Notes: generated by a model not told the origin, from the sequence alone. Counted from the stretch's first letter, positions 37,199 to 46,416 are shown. The stretch is 64,000 nucleotides of DNA from Pseudomonas lijiangensis (GCF_018968705.1 NZ_CP076668.1:5702501-5766500); one strand, 5' to 3'. Made by a program: numbers and translations.

Positions 37199-37735
37199 TC
37201 AGAGGTCCGAGTCGACCACGACGCGGACCTTTGAGGCATCCATCGCATAGGCCGCATCGGCCAGATCGTTACTGACCTTCTCAACTTTCAGCGTACCCAC
37301 TACCCACAAAGGTGTGTAGATATCATCCAGTTTCAGGCCTTTGGGGTAACGAACCAGCACCAGTTGGTTCGGAGGCGGTGGCGGCACGTGGATGCAGGCA
37401 CCCGGATAAGGGACGAGGAAGAATAAAGTACTGTGGCCCTTGGCATCGGTTTCCAGCGGTACCGGATAACCGCCGAGGCGGATCGTCTTGCCATTCATGT
37501 CGGCCACGGTCTTGGTCGAATACATGACGGCGGGCAGCCCTTTGCTCTGCTTCAAACCACCCTTGCTGTCGAAGGTCCCCATGGCTTCAGGGGAGTTGTG
37601 ATCGATTTCGGGCATGGCTTCGAGGGCTTTCTGGTCCGACTTGGGCATGAGCTCAAGCCAGTCGGTCTCGGGAATCTCGGCATGCACGAGGCCGGATACC
37701 AGTAACAGGGTCATCAACAGAAAACGACGCATCAT
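37199..37735 (-). CDS. DUF3299 exported protein
   Basis: Secreted 178-residue protein with signal peptide about 1-20 (MMRRFLLMTLLLVSGLVHAE). The mature part shows the DUF3299 core: MNGKTIRLGGYPVPLETDAK, FFLVPYPGACIHVPPPPPNQ and YTPLWVVGTLKVE. The conserved PGAC-H-PPPPNQ patch suggests a metal or heme-related site, and family members often sit near ABC permeases or cytochrome biogenesis genes, but function is unknown. Start is ATG 37735 or 37732 (tandem ATGs). Confidence 0.85.
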   Translation of the reverse strand: MMRRFLLMTLLLVSGLVHAEIPETDWLELMPKSDQKALEAMPEIDHNSPEAMGTFDSKGGLKQSKGLPAVMYSTKTVADMNGKTIRLGGYPVPLETDAKGHSTLFFLVPYPGACIHVPPPPPNQLVLVRYPKGLKLDDIYTPLWVVGTLKVEKVSNDLADAAYAMDASKVRVVVDSDL

Positions 37736-37810
37736 AGAGCTCGGCAAGGGCAGGAAAGACTGCGGCGCATTCTAGCCCTCTGCACATTGCAGAGGGCCAT
37801 TAAATGAAGA

Positions 37811-38059
37811 TCAGCTCTTCTTTTTAATCATGCCGAAGATAAACAGCAGGATGATTGCACCGACCAGCGCGCCCAGGAAACCTGCGCCCTCACCCGCCTG
37901 ATAGATGCCCAGCGCCTGACCGCCATAGGTCGCAGCCAGAGAACCGCCGATGCCCAGCAGAATGGTCATGATCCAGCCCATGCTGTCATCGCCTGGCTTG
38001 AGAAAGCGCGCCAGCAGGCCGACGATCAAGCCGATAAAGATGGTTCCGATAATGCCCAT
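37811..38059 (-). CDS. GlsB/YeaQ/YmgE family stress-response membrane protein
   Basis: An 82-residue protein with three hydrophobic helices (about 1-20, 27-48, 56-76) and a lysine tail. MGIIGTIFIGLIVGLLARFL and the GWIMTILLGIGGSLAATYGG segment are the transglycosylase-associated protein pattern. Members are induced by stress in several bacteria; mechanism unknown. The ribosome site GGGGGA is strong. Confidence 0.9.
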   Translation of the reverse strand: MGIIGTIFIGLIVGLLARFLKPGDDSMGWIMTILLGIGGSLAATYGGQALGIYQAGEGAGFLGALVGAIILLFIFGMIKKKS

Positions 38060-38186
38060 GTCATTTCCCCCAGTGTGTTGGACACGCCAAGACCCGATTG
38101 CAGCCTTGGCTTACTGCTATCTGAGAACACGGAGAGAGGATTGGTTCCAGGCCCCTTGAAAACAAAGGGCCCGGAATCAGAGGCAA

Positions 38187-39269
38187 TCAGTTTTGAATCA
38201 GTGCCTCGACCAGCTTGACCTGACGGTCCAGGGTCGCACGATCGGCGCTGCGCACGGTGGCATGACCCACCTTGCGACCGGCCTTGAAGGCTTTGCCGTA
38301 GTGATGCAGATGGCAGTCATCGATGGCGATGACCTTGTCCACGGCTGGTACTTCACCGATGAAGTTCAGCATTGCGCTCTCACCGACCTTGGCCGTGGAG
38401 CCCAATGGCAGACCGGCAACCGCCCGCAGGTGGTTCTCGAACTGGCTGCACTCGGCGCCTTCGGTGGTCCAGTGCCCGGAGTTGTGGACACGCGGCGCGA
38501 TTTCATTGGCTTTCAGGCCGCCATCGACTTCAAAGAACTCGAAGGCCAGCACGCCGACATAATCGAGCTGCTTGAGGACACGACCGACGTAATCTTCAGC
38601 CAGTGCCTGCAACGGGTGATCGGTACTGGCAATGGAAATGCGCAGGATGCCGTTATCGTGAGTGTTGTGTACCAGCGGATAGAAGCGTGTTTCACCATCG
38701 CGGGCACGCACGGCGATCAACGAAACCTCACCGGTGAAAGGTACGAAACCTTCCAGCAGGCAAGGCACGCTGCCCAGCTCGGCAAAGGTATCGACCACAT
38801 CGGCAGCCGTGCGCAGGACTTTCTGGCCCTTGCCGTCGTAACCCAGGGTGCGGGTTTTCAGCACGGCAGGCAGGCCGATGCTGGCCACGGCTGCATCCAG
38901 GTCAGACTGAGACTGGATATCCGCGAACGCAGGCGTCGGGATGCCCAGGTCCTTGAACATGCTTTTCTCGAACCAGCGATCGCGAGCGATGCGCAAGGCG
39001 TCGGCGCTCGGATAGACCGGCACGAACTGCGACAGGAACGCCACGGTTTCGGCTGGCACGCTTTCAAACTCGAACGTCACCAGATCGACTTCATCGGCCA
39101 ACTGACGCAGGTGATCCAGATCGCCGTAATCGGCACGCAGATGCTCACCCAGCGCGGCAGCACAAGCATCCGGTGCGGGGTCGAGAAAGGCGAAGTTCAT
39201 ACCCAGCGGCGTACCTGCCAAAGCCAACATGCGGCCCAGCTGGCCGCCACCGATTACACCGATCTTCAT
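38187..39269 (-). CDS. purK: N5-carboxyaminoimidazole ribonucleotide synthase
   Basis: ATP-grasp enzyme of 360 residues that converts AIR, ATP and bicarbonate to N5-CAIR in purine synthesis. It begins MKIGVIGGGQLGRMLALAGT, has the ATP-grasp parts LKTRTLGYDGKGQKVLR and FEFFEVDGGLKANEIAPRVH, and NSGHWTTEGAECSQFENHLR. It lies 9 bp after purE, so the two form an operon and act consecutively. Confidence 0.97.
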   Translation of the reverse strand: MKIGVIGGGQLGRMLALAGTPLGMNFAFLDPAPDACAAALGEHLRADYGDLDHLRQLADEVDLVTFEFESVPAETVAFLSQFVPVYPSADALRIARDRWFEKSMFKDLGIPTPAFADIQSQSDLDAAVASIGLPAVLKTRTLGYDGKGQKVLRTAADVVDTFAELGSVPCLLEGFVPFTGEVSLIAVRARDGETRFYPLVHNTHDNGILRISIASTDHPLQALAEDYVGRVLKQLDYVGVLAFEFFEVDGGLKANEIAPRVHNSGHWTTEGAECSQFENHLRAVAGLPLGSTAKVGESAMLNFIGEVPAVDKVIAIDDCHLHHYGKAFKAGRKVGHATVRSADRATLDRQVKLVEALIQN

Positions 39270-39278
39270 GGAAAAACC

Positions 39279-39770
39279 TCAGGCGTGGCGCGGGTCTGGA
39301 TTGTCCAGCACGCTGTCTGTCTGCTCAGTGCGGAATTTCTTCAGCACTGCATGGAATTGAGGATGCTTGGCGCCCAGGATACTGGCGGACAACAGAGCGG
39401 CGTTGATCGCGCCTGCCTTGCCGATGGCCAGGGTCGCCACAGGAATGCCTGCCGGCATCTGCACGATGGACAGCAGGGAATCGACGCCCGACAGCATCGA
39501 GGACTGAACCGGAACGCCCAGTACCGGCAAGTGTGTCTTGGCAGCACACATGCCCGGCAAGTGAGCAGCACCGCCAGCACCGGCGATGATCACTTCGATG
39601 CCACGGCCTTCGGCTTCTTCAGCGTACTGAAAAAGCAGATCCGGCGTCCGGTGGGCAGACACCACTTTGACTTCATACGGGATGCCGAGCTTTTCCAGCA
39701 TATCGGCGGTGTGGCTAAGGGTGGACCAATCGGACTTGGAGCCCATGATCACGCCAACCAGTGCGCTCAT
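39279..39770 (-). CDS. purE: N5-carboxyaminoimidazole ribonucleotide mutase
   Basis: Class I PurE of 163 residues that rearranges N5-CAIR to [18 protein letters not shown] is the substrate-binding loop, [20 protein letters not shown] contains the catalytic His, and [20 protein letters not shown] and [20 protein letters not shown] are family blocks. ATG 39770 has AGAGG 7 bases upstream. It heads the purE-purK operon behind a structured leader. Confidence 0.97.
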   Translation of the reverse strand: MSALVGVIMGSKSDWSTLSHTADMLEKLGIPYEVKVVSAHRTPDLLFQYAEEAEGRGIEVIIAGAGGAAHLPGMCAAKTHLPVLGVPVQSSMLSGVDSLLSIVQMPAGIPVATLAIGKAGAINAALLSASILGAKHPQFHAVLKKFRTEQTDSVLDNPDPRHA

Positions 39771-39800
39771 CGTCGTGCCTCTCATCGGGCGCCCGCAGGC

Positions 39801-39907
39801 GCGTCAAAAAACAACAAGCCACGCGGGAAGGCCGGCGTGGCTTGTTGTAGGAATAATGGCCGATTCAACCGGCCAAAGGCCGCGCAGTATACCTCAAAGC
39901 GCAAGGA
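39801..39907 (-). promoter_or_regulatory. purEK promoter and attenuator-like leader
   Basis: On the minus strand a sigma70-like promoter can be read as CTGTCA, 16 bp, TATACT (-10 at 39886-39891). About 30 bases inside the predicted transcript lies a perfect 14-bp hairpin, ACAACAAGCCACGC / GCGTGGCTTGTTGT (arms 39835-39848 and 39811-39824), followed by six T, 36 bases before the purE start. Upstream of it GGCC (39871-39874) can pair either with 39858-39861 or with 39878-39881. This has the form of a conditional terminator. No known riboswitch class is recognised; if the promoter call is wrong, it is simply a terminator. Confidence 0.6.
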
Positions 39908-40149
39908 TGACAGCCCCCCTGACGACCATCTGCATGCAAAGCTCGCCAACAGCCTGCAAGACAGCCCCATGAGCGACAAATCCGCAGCAGCCATTCCTAC
40001 AGATTGTGTCTGCCCTCCACTACTTCTCGCGAAGCAAAAGCCAACTGACAAACCTTCGTAATTTCCCGTTACCTCTTTGACTCACCCACTCAATGAACGA
40101 CATGACGCGTTCCGATAAAAACTGCAACTCTGTTAATGGATTAACTTAT

Positions 40150-40791
40150 ATGAAAATGAATTTCAAAAAACGCTCAGGGATACTGAGTGCATTGCTGTTG
40201 ATAACCCTCCTGTCTATTGGCATCAGTGAAGCCCAGGAAAAACGGCCCTTGTTCCTGTATGTATTCCTGCATGACGACATACCCGCTGCCGAGCGGGTCA
40301 ATCTGAAGAAAGATTATTTTTCATGGATGATAAAAGACCTTGAAAGCTTCACGGGCCGCAGGGTCTATCTCGATATCATTGATAAAAAATCAACGCTGAG
40401 CGGCTTTCGCTATCAAACCACTGACCTGCAAAGAGGCCAGCAGGAATGGGATAGTTTTGTAGATCGCCATATTCAGGAAAACAATCTTCCCCGAAACGGG
40501 ACAACTAAATTCCTGCTCCTGACCCGCAACCCTGTCAATGAAAAAACGCTGGGTTATACCCGTGAGAGGCACTATGCAGCGATAGCCTCCATACAGACCT
40601 ATACCACAGCAGCCCATGAAATAGGTCATATGCTGGGTGGACTTCATGAGCACTCGGAAGTGTTATTCAGAGGCGGCTGGTGGTGTGAAACCAATATAAC
40701 GCCCACTCGCCAACAGATAAGAGCCAATTGCTATATCTACAGTGCCCAGAATAAAAAGAACATAGCCGAGCACTTGAATCAGTTCCCGTAA
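40150..40791 (+). CDS. Exported metzincin-type metalloprotease-like protein
   Basis: Protein of 213 residues with a signal peptide (MKMNFKKRSGILSALLLITL, cleavage near SEA-QE). HEIGHMLGGLH near the C-terminus fits HExxHxxGxxH, the zinc site of metzincin proteases, in AAHEIGHMLGGLHEHSEV. The rest (FLYVFLHDDIPAAERVNL, FTGRRVYLDIIDKKS) matches no family I can name. The coding sequence is AT-richer than its neighbours (many AAA, ATA, AAT codons), suggesting recent acquisition. Start uncertain: ATG 40150 or the in-frame ATG 40093. It stands between purE and a LysR gene. Confidence 0.72.
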   Translation: MKMNFKKRSGILSALLLITLLSIGISEAQEKRPLFLYVFLHDDIPAAERVNLKKDYFSWMIKDLESFTGRRVYLDIIDKKSTLSGFRYQTTDLQRGQQEWDSFVDRHIQENNLPRNGTTKFLLLTRNPVNEKTLGYTRERHYAAIASIQTYTTAAHEIGHMLGGLHEHSEVLFRGGWWCETNITPTRQQIRANCYIYSAQNKKNIAEHLNQFP

Positions 40792-40826
40792 ACCCGCCTG
40801 CAAGTTCATCTGACGCGGCACAGCCT

Positions 40827-41729
40827 TCATTGAGCGGTGCCGCCCTCCAGCTTGCGCCACAGCAACCGGACATTGGCCTTGCGCACCAGCGCACAGCGAT
40901 ACAGGCGGATTTCCAGAGGGACGTGCCAGTGCGGCCCACCGCACACCACCAGTTCGCCACGTTCCAGTTCAGCCCGCACACTCAGGTGCGGCACCCAGGC
41001 AATCCCCAGCCCTTCGAGCGCCATGCCTTTGAGGCTGTCGGCCATTGCCGTTTCATACACGGTGGTAAATCGCAGGCTGCGCTGACGCAGTAACAGATTC
41101 ACCGAACGCCCCAGAAAAGCACCGGCGCTGTAGGCCAGCAGCGGCACACTCTGCTCATTCTCCAGATCGAACAGCGGCTGGCCGTTGGCATCGGCGGCGC
41201 AGACCGGCAGCATTTCGGTGTGGCCCAGATGCAGTGACGGGAAAATTTCCGCATCCATCTGCAGGGCGGCATCCGGGTCATAGAAGGCCAGCATCAGATC
41301 ACAGCCACCTTCGCGCAATGCATGAACGGCATCGCCGACGTTGGTCGCCACGAGCCGGGTCGCAATGTTCAAACCTTCATTGCGCAACTGGGCAATCCAG
41401 CGGGGGAAGAACCCCAGCGCCAGGGAATGTGCCGCCGCGACCTGAATGACTTCACCCTGACCGCCTTCCAGATGGTGCAGATGGCGCACCACTTCACCGA
41501 GCTGTTCGACAACGGTGCGAGCCGTCACCAGAAACAACTGCCCGGCAGCTGTCAGTTCAACAGGGGTCCGAGAACGGTTGACCAGCGTCAGCCCAAGGGC
41601 CGATTCCAGACTGCGGATGCGGCGGCTGAAGGCTGGCTGCGTCACGAAACGACGCTCTGCCGCCTGGGAAAAACTGCGGGTGGCAGCCAGGGCACTGAAA
41701 TCTTCCAGCCATTTGCTTTCCAGGTTCAT
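40827..41729 (-). CDS. LysR-family transcriptional regulator next to aspA
   Basis: Transcription factor of 300 residues. HTH: WLEDFSALAATRSFSQAAER then RFVTQPAFSRRIRSLESALG; effector domain about 90-295. Closest in style to the YbeF/HocS-like group. GGAGG lies 5 bases before ATG 41729; the frame extends 17 codons upstream without a signal. It is divergent from aspA across 473 bp, the same order as PA5428-aspA in P. aeruginosa, so aspA is a plausible target. Ligand unknown. Confidence 0.85.
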   Translation of the reverse strand: MNLESKWLEDFSALAATRSFSQAAERRFVTQPAFSRRIRSLESALGLTLVNRSRTPVELTAAGQLFLVTARTVVEQLGEVVRHLHHLEGGQGEVIQVAAAHSLALGFFPRWIAQLRNEGLNIATRLVATNVGDAVHALREGGCDLMLAFYDPDAALQMDAEIFPSLHLGHTEMLPVCAADANGQPLFDLENEQSVPLLAYSAGAFLGRSVNLLLRQRSLRFTTVYETAMADSLKGMALEGLGIAWVPHLSVRAELERGELVVCGGPHWHVPLEIRLYRCALVRKANVRLLWRKLEGGTAQ

Positions 41730-42202
41730 CACGTCCTCCCGGACATTCGGGGCATGAATGAATTCACCCCGATCAAACAAGACGCAACAAACAAAACATG
41801 TGGGAGGCAGCTTGCTGGCGAAAAAGGCTGAGAACCGGCAGATATTCTGCGTCTGTACGCTAGAGTCGCCAGCAAGCTGCCTCCCACAAAGTGATTTATG
41901 ACCTTAACTGATCGGCCTTGCTCCTACTGCGCAACGACATGCCCCCTTTAACAGGGACATTTACTCCGCATATGCCGATTCATTTTGCCGTGCAATTTGC
42001 CAGATAACGTCGCCTCTGCGACAAAAACAAATACAAGTGCGACATTTTGTCCTGTTTACGAACAAAGAGAAACCCACGTCACATGTGCATTATGCCGTTA
42101 TTGCATAGGGCAGCGTTTAACAGCATTGGTCAACTTACCGCTCAAACCCCAACATTCGCGGCGTTCCGGCATTGTTGTGCCTTATTTGAGACGATATCTA
42201 TC
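41730..42202. other. Divergent intergenic region upstream of aspA
   Basis: 473 bases. They contain the perfect REP pair at 41799-41888. The 314 bases after it are AT-richer and must hold the aspA promoter. I looked for an Anr/FNR box (TTGAT-N4-ATCAA) and did not find one. The open reading frame extends back from aspA to 42047 but lacks a ribosome site. Confidence 0.5.
41799..41888. repeat. REP-type inverted pair (GTGGGAGGCAGCTTGCTGGCGA family)
   Basis: A perfect 23-bp arm (41799-41821, TGTGGGAGGCAGCTTGCTGG then CGA) is repeated inverted at 41866-41888, with 44 bases between. The same family occurs at 53961-54058. Confidence 0.93.
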
Positions 42203-43627
42203 ATGTCCTCGCCTGCATCACTGCGCATCGAAAAAGACCTGCTTGGTGTTCTCGAAGTACCTGCTCACGCCTACTACGGTATTCAGACCCTGCGAGCAGT
42301 GAATAACTTTCACCTCTCCGGCGTACCGCTTTCGCACTACCCGAAACTGGTCGTTGGACTGGCCATGGTCAAGCAGGCGGCAGCTGATGCAAACCACACG
42401 CTGGGACACCTCAACGATGCCAAGCACGCAGCCATCAGCGAAGCGTGTGCACGTCTGATTCGCGGCGACTTCCACGATCAGTTCGTCGTCGACATGATTC
42501 AGGGCGGCGCTGGCACTTCAACCAACATGAATGCCAACGAAGTCATCGCCAACATCGCATTGGAAGCCATGGGCTTCGAGAAAGGCGAATACAAGCATCT
42601 GCACCCCAACAACGACGTGAACATGGCTCAGTCGACCAACGACGCATACCCGACGGCCATCCGTCTGGGCCTGCTGTTGGGCCATGACGCCATGCTCGCC
42701 AGCCTCGAAAGCCTTATCCAGTCTTTCGCCGCCAAGGGTGAAGAATTCAGCCACGTTCTGAAAATGGGCCGTACCCAGTTGCAGGACGCTGTTCCGATGA
42801 CACTGGGTCAGGAATTCCGTGCCTTCGCCACCACCCTGACCGAAGACCTGAACCGCCTGCGCACCCTGGCTCCGGAGCTGCTGACCGAAGTGAACCTGGG
42901 CGGTACTGCAATCGGTACCGGCATCAACGCCGACCCGGGCTACCAGAAGCTGGCGGTCGAGCGCCTGGCAATCATCAGCGGCCATCCACTGGTTCCTGCT
43001 GCCGACCTGATCGAAGCGACTTCCGACATGGGTGCCTTCGTACTGTTCTCCGGCATGCTCAAGCGTACTGCGGTCAAGCTGTCGAAGATCTGCAACGACC
43101 TGCGCCTGCTGTCCAGCGGCCCACGTACCGGCATCAACGAAATCAACCTGCCAGCGCGTCAGCCGGGCAGCTCGATCATGCCAGGCAAGGTCAACCCGGT
43201 CATTCCGGAAGCCGTCAACCAGGTCGCCTTTGAAATCATCGGCAACGACCTGGCCCTGACCATGGCAGCCGAAGGTGGCCAATTGCAGCTCAACGTCATG
43301 GAGCCGCTGATCGCCTACAAGATCTTCGACTCGATCCGCCTGCTGCAACGTGCCATGGACATGCTGCGCGAGCACTGCATCGTCGGCATCACTGCCAACG
43401 AACAGCGCTGCCGTGAACTGGTCGAGCATTCCATCGGCCTGGTCACCGCACTGAACCCTTACATCGGTTACGAAAACTCGACCCGTATCGCTCGCATCGC
43501 CCTGGAAAGTGGCCGCGGCGTACTGGAACTGGTCCGCGAAGAAGGCTTGCTCGACGACGCAATGCTGGATGACATCCTGCGTCCGGAGAACATGATCGCT
43601 CCGCGTCTGGCCCCTCTGAAGGCCTGA
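42203..43627 (+). CDS. aspA: Aspartate ammonia-lyase
   Basis: Deaminates L-aspartate to fumarate and ammonia. 474 residues, a fumarase/aspartase superfamily protein. It begins RIEKDLLGVLEVPAHAYYGI and contains GAGTSTNMNANEVIAN, HPNNDVNMAQSTNDAYPTAI, GRTQLQDAVPMTLGQEFRAF and the catalytic-loop signature GSSIMPGKVNPVIPEAVNQV. Start ATG 42203 gives the usual N-terminus. An intrinsic terminator follows at 43690-43723; the amino-acid symporter and asparaginase genes lie downstream, forming an aspartate/asparagine utilisation block. Confidence 0.96.
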   Translation: MSSPASLRIEKDLLGVLEVPAHAYYGIQTLRAVNNFHLSGVPLSHYPKLVVGLAMVKQAAADANHTLGHLNDAKHAAISEACARLIRGDFHDQFVVDMIQGGAGTSTNMNANEVIANIALEAMGFEKGEYKHLHPNNDVNMAQSTNDAYPTAIRLGLLLGHDAMLASLESLIQSFAAKGEEFSHVLKMGRTQLQDAVPMTLGQEFRAFATTLTEDLNRLRTLAPELLTEVNLGGTAIGTGINADPGYQKLAVERLAIISGHPLVPAADLIEATSDMGAFVLFSGMLKRTAVKLSKICNDLRLLSSGPRTGINEINLPARQPGSSIMPGKVNPVIPEAVNQVAFEIIGNDLALTMAAEGGQLQLNVMEPLIAYKIFDSIRLLQRAMDMLREHCIVGITANEQRCRELVEHSIGLVTALNPYIGYENSTRIARIALESGRGVLELVREEGLLDDAMLDDILRPENMIAPRLAPLKA

Positions 43628-43689
43628 CCGAAAATGATTTTCGCAACATGCTCACCAGGTTGAGGGCCTAGACACCCCTCACCTTTTGG

Positions 43690-43723
43690 GGGTCTGGGAG
43701 TGATTCTCCAGACCCTTTTTTTT
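43690..43723 (+). terminator. Intrinsic terminator of aspA
   Basis: GGGTCTGGGAG (43690-43700) pairs with CTCCAGACCC (43706-43715), followed by eight T. Confidence 0.92.
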
Positions 43724-43909
43724 GCCTGCTTGCTGACGACCCAAAGGAGGGCATCAAGCACCTGAAAAGCCCGTTTTTGCTGAGGTCCTGGCAAAAGCAT
43801 TCGTTTCGCACCGCAAATGAAGATTCAGTTACACAACAAAGCGGCTACAGACGTAAAAACTTTGCACCGGTATAGTGCGCCCCCTCAAAAGTAGCGAGGA
43901 ATAACAAAA

Positions 43910-45361
43910 ATGTTGGAAATGATTAACGACTTCCTCTCCGGAAAGGTCCTCATCGTCCTTATCGTAGGCCTTGGTGGTTACTTCACGATCCGCTCGCGTT
44001 TCGTTCAGTTTCGTCACTTCTTCCACATGTTCGCGGTCTTTCGCGACAGTCTGCGTAGCAGCTCGGGTCAACTGAGTTCGTTCCAGGCACTGATGCTCAG
44101 CCTTGCGGGCCGCGTCGGAGCAGGCAACATCGCAGGTGTCGGCCTTGCCGTAACACTGGGCGGCCCGGGTGCCGTATTCTGGATGTGGGTGACCGCGCTG
44201 GTCGGCATGTCCAGCAGCTTCATCGAGTGTTCCCTCGCTCAGCTCTACAAACGCAAAGACTCCGAAGGCCAGTTCCGCGGCGGTCCGTCGTTCTACATCC
44301 AGCACGGTCTGGGCAAACGCTGGCTGGGTATGGTCATGGCGGTCCTGCTGATCATGACTTTCGGTCTCTCCTTCAACGGCCTGCAATCCCATGCCGTGAC
44401 CGACTCGCTCAATAGCGCCTTCGGCGTAGACCACACGACCACCGGTATCTGCCTGGTCGTACTGCTGGGCCTGGCGTTCATCGGTGGCATCAAGCGTATC
44501 GCTGCCATTTCCGACCTGCTGGTACCGGTCAAGACCCTGATCTACATCGCAGTGACCATCTACGTCATCGCCATTCAGATCGACCACGTTCCAGCCATGC
44601 TGCTGACCATCGTCAAAAGCGCCTTCGGTCTTGACCCTGTGTTCGGTGGCCTGATCGGCAGCGCAATCGTGATGGGCGTCAAACGTGGCGTCTTCGCCAA
44701 CGAAGCCGGTCTGGGCAGTGCCCCGAACGTTGCCGCCGTTGCACAGGTCGAGCACCCGGTTGCCCAAGGCGTGGTTCAGGCGTTCAGCGTATTCCTCGAC
44801 ACCTTCGTGATCTGCACCTGTACGGCCTTGCTGATCCTGCTGTCCGGTATCTATGACGTGGGCTACAGCGGCAACGGTATCGTTCTGGCACAGAACTCTC
44901 TGGCAGCCGTAGTAGGCGACTGGGGCCGGATCTTCATCAGCGTTGCGCTGGCACTGTTCGTATTCACCTCGATCCTTTACAACTACTACCTGGGCGAAAA
45001 CAGCCTGCGCTTCCTGGTAGGCGAGAAGATCCAGGCCATCATCGGCTTCCGCGTCGTGGTTCTGGCTCTGATCTTCTGGGGTGCAGTGGTTGACCTCAAG
45101 ACGGTGTTCGCCTTCGCCGACATCGCCATGACCCTGCTGGCCTTCGTCAACCTGATTGCCCTTGCCCTGCTGTTCAAGGTCGCCATGCGTATCATGCGTG
45201 ACTACGATGCCCAGCGTAAGGCAGGCATCAAGATCCCGGTCTTCGATTCCAGCAAGTTCCCGGATCTGGATCTGGACCGCAACGCCTGGCCAGCCAACCC
45301 GACGCAACAGCCTCAAGGCAGCGTTGACGCGGCAGCCAAACCAGCTTCACAAGCACACTAA
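43910..45361 (+). CDS. AGCS-family sodium:amino-acid symporter
   Basis: Inner-membrane transporter of 483 residues with 10-11 helices, importing alanine, glycine or a related small amino acid with Na+. LAGRVGAGNIAGVGLAVTLG, GGPGAVFWMWVTALVGMSSS and KRGVFANEAGLGSAPNVAAV are the AGCS signatures. The cytoplasmic C-terminal tail is charged. Its position between aspA and an asparaginase suggests a substrate such as asparagine or aspartate, but family members are mostly alanine/glycine carriers. ansA follows 26 bp later, probably co-transcribed. Confidence 0.92.
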   Translation: MLEMINDFLSGKVLIVLIVGLGGYFTIRSRFVQFRHFFHMFAVFRDSLRSSSGQLSSFQALMLSLAGRVGAGNIAGVGLAVTLGGPGAVFWMWVTALVGMSSSFIECSLAQLYKRKDSEGQFRGGPSFYIQHGLGKRWLGMVMAVLLIMTFGLSFNGLQSHAVTDSLNSAFGVDHTTTGICLVVLLGLAFIGGIKRIAAISDLLVPVKTLIYIAVTIYVIAIQIDHVPAMLLTIVKSAFGLDPVFGGLIGSAIVMGVKRGVFANEAGLGSAPNVAAVAQVEHPVAQGVVQAFSVFLDTFVICTCTALLILLSGIYDVGYSGNGIVLAQNSLAAVVGDWGRIFISVALALFVFTSILYNYYLGENSLRFLVGEKIQAIIGFRVVVLALIFWGAVVDLKTVFAFADIAMTLLAFVNLIALALLFKVAMRIMRDYDAQRKAGIKIPVFDSSKFPDLDLDRNAWPANPTQQPQGSVDAAAKPASQAH

Positions 45362-45387
45362 CCACCGAAACGCCGCAGGAGAGAACC

Positions 45388-46389
45388 ATGGCTCATGATG
45401 CACCCCAACCCGCTCAGCGAGTGATGGTTCTTTACACCGGCGGCACCATCGGCATGCAAGCCAGTGCCAATGGCCTGGCTCCAGCATCAGGTTTCGAGGC
45501 AAGGATGGCCGGGCAACTGGCCGACCTGCCGGAACTGGTGGTTCCACAGTGGCGTTTTCGCGAGATGTCGCCTCTGATCGACAGCGCCAACATGACGCCC
45601 GATTACTGGCTGCGCCTGCGTGCAGCGGTGATCGAAGCCGTGGATGAAGGCTGCGACGCGGTGCTGGTGCTGCATGGCACCGACACCCTGGCCTACAGCG
45701 CTGCTGCGACCAGCTTCCAGTTGCTGGGGCTCGATGCACCGGTCGTCTTTACCGGCTCCATGCTGCCTGCCGGCGTCCCGGACAGCGATGCCTGGGAAAA
45801 CGTCAACGGCGCCCTGCTGGCACTGGGTTCGGGTCTGGCGTCGGGTGTTCACCTGTACTTCCACGGAGAACTGATGGCCCCAACTCGTTGCGCGAAGATC
45901 CGCAGCTTCGGTCGTCATCCGTTCGCACCACTGCAACGCTCCCGTGGCGGTCAGGCGGCTACCTCGTTGCCCGAGGCGCTGGATTATCGCCAGACCAAGG
46001 CGCTGGCGCATGTCGCAGCATTGCCACTGTTCCCGGGCATCGGGGCCGCGCAGATCGATGGTCTGATCGACAGCGGTATCAAAGGTCTGGTGCTGGAATG
46101 CTACGGCAGCGGCACCGGCCCGAGCGATAACCCCGCGTTCCTGGCCAGCCTGGAGCGAGCGCAGCAACAGGGCGTTTGCGTGGTCGCGATCACTCAATGC
46201 CATGAAGGGGGTGTCGAACTGGACGTCTACGAAGCGGGCAGCAAGCTGCGCGGCGTGGGCGTATTGTCCGGTGGCGGCATGACCCGCGAAGCAGCGCTTG
46301 GCAAACTGCATGCGCTGCTGGGTGCTGGTTTGAAGATTGAAGAAGTCCGGCGTCTGGTGGAGCTGGATCTGTGTGGAGAGCTGCGTTAA
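45388..46389 (+). CDS. ansA: L-asparaginase
   Basis: Hydrolyses asparagine to aspartate and ammonia. 333 residues; no signal peptide, so a cytoplasmic type I enzyme is likely. Catalytic elements: first Thr in VLYTGGTIGMQ, second Thr/Asp/Lys set in VLHGTDTLAYSAAATSF and APTRCAKIRS; VVFTGSMLPAGVPDSDAWEN is conserved. AGGAGA lies 5-6 bases before ATG 45388. With AspA it converts asparagine to fumarate. Confidence 0.93.
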   Translation: MAHDAPQPAQRVMVLYTGGTIGMQASANGLAPASGFEARMAGQLADLPELVVPQWRFREMSPLIDSANMTPDYWLRLRAAVIEAVDEGCDAVLVLHGTDTLAYSAAATSFQLLGLDAPVVFTGSMLPAGVPDSDAWENVNGALLALGSGLASGVHLYFHGELMAPTRCAKIRSFGRHPFAPLQRSRGGQAATSLPEALDYRQTKALAHVAALPLFPGIGAAQIDGLIDSGIKGLVLECYGSGTGPSDNPAFLASLERAQQQGVCVVAITQCHEGGVELDVYEAGSKLRGVGVLSGGGMTREAALGKLHALLGAGLKIEEVRRLVELDLCGELR

Positions 46390-46416
46390 GCAACTCTCCC
46401 ACGCAGAAAGCAGGAC

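Noticed and set aside
39782-40051. 89-codon minus-strand frame upstream of purE
   Set aside because: Covers the leader hairpin and promoter-like region; composition is random and it lacks a ribosome site.
38193-40061. 622-codon plus-strand frame over purK and purE
   Set aside because: Runs antisense through two clear purine genes; no domain and no ribosome site.
41889-42202. Possible Anr/FNR box upstream of aspA
   Set aside because: No TTGAT-N4-ATCAA match was found by eye, although aspA is anaerobically regulated in other bacteria.
43829-45316. 495-codon minus-strand frame over the AGCS symporter
   Set aside because: Acidic/Gln-rich shadow; the symporter has all family motifs.
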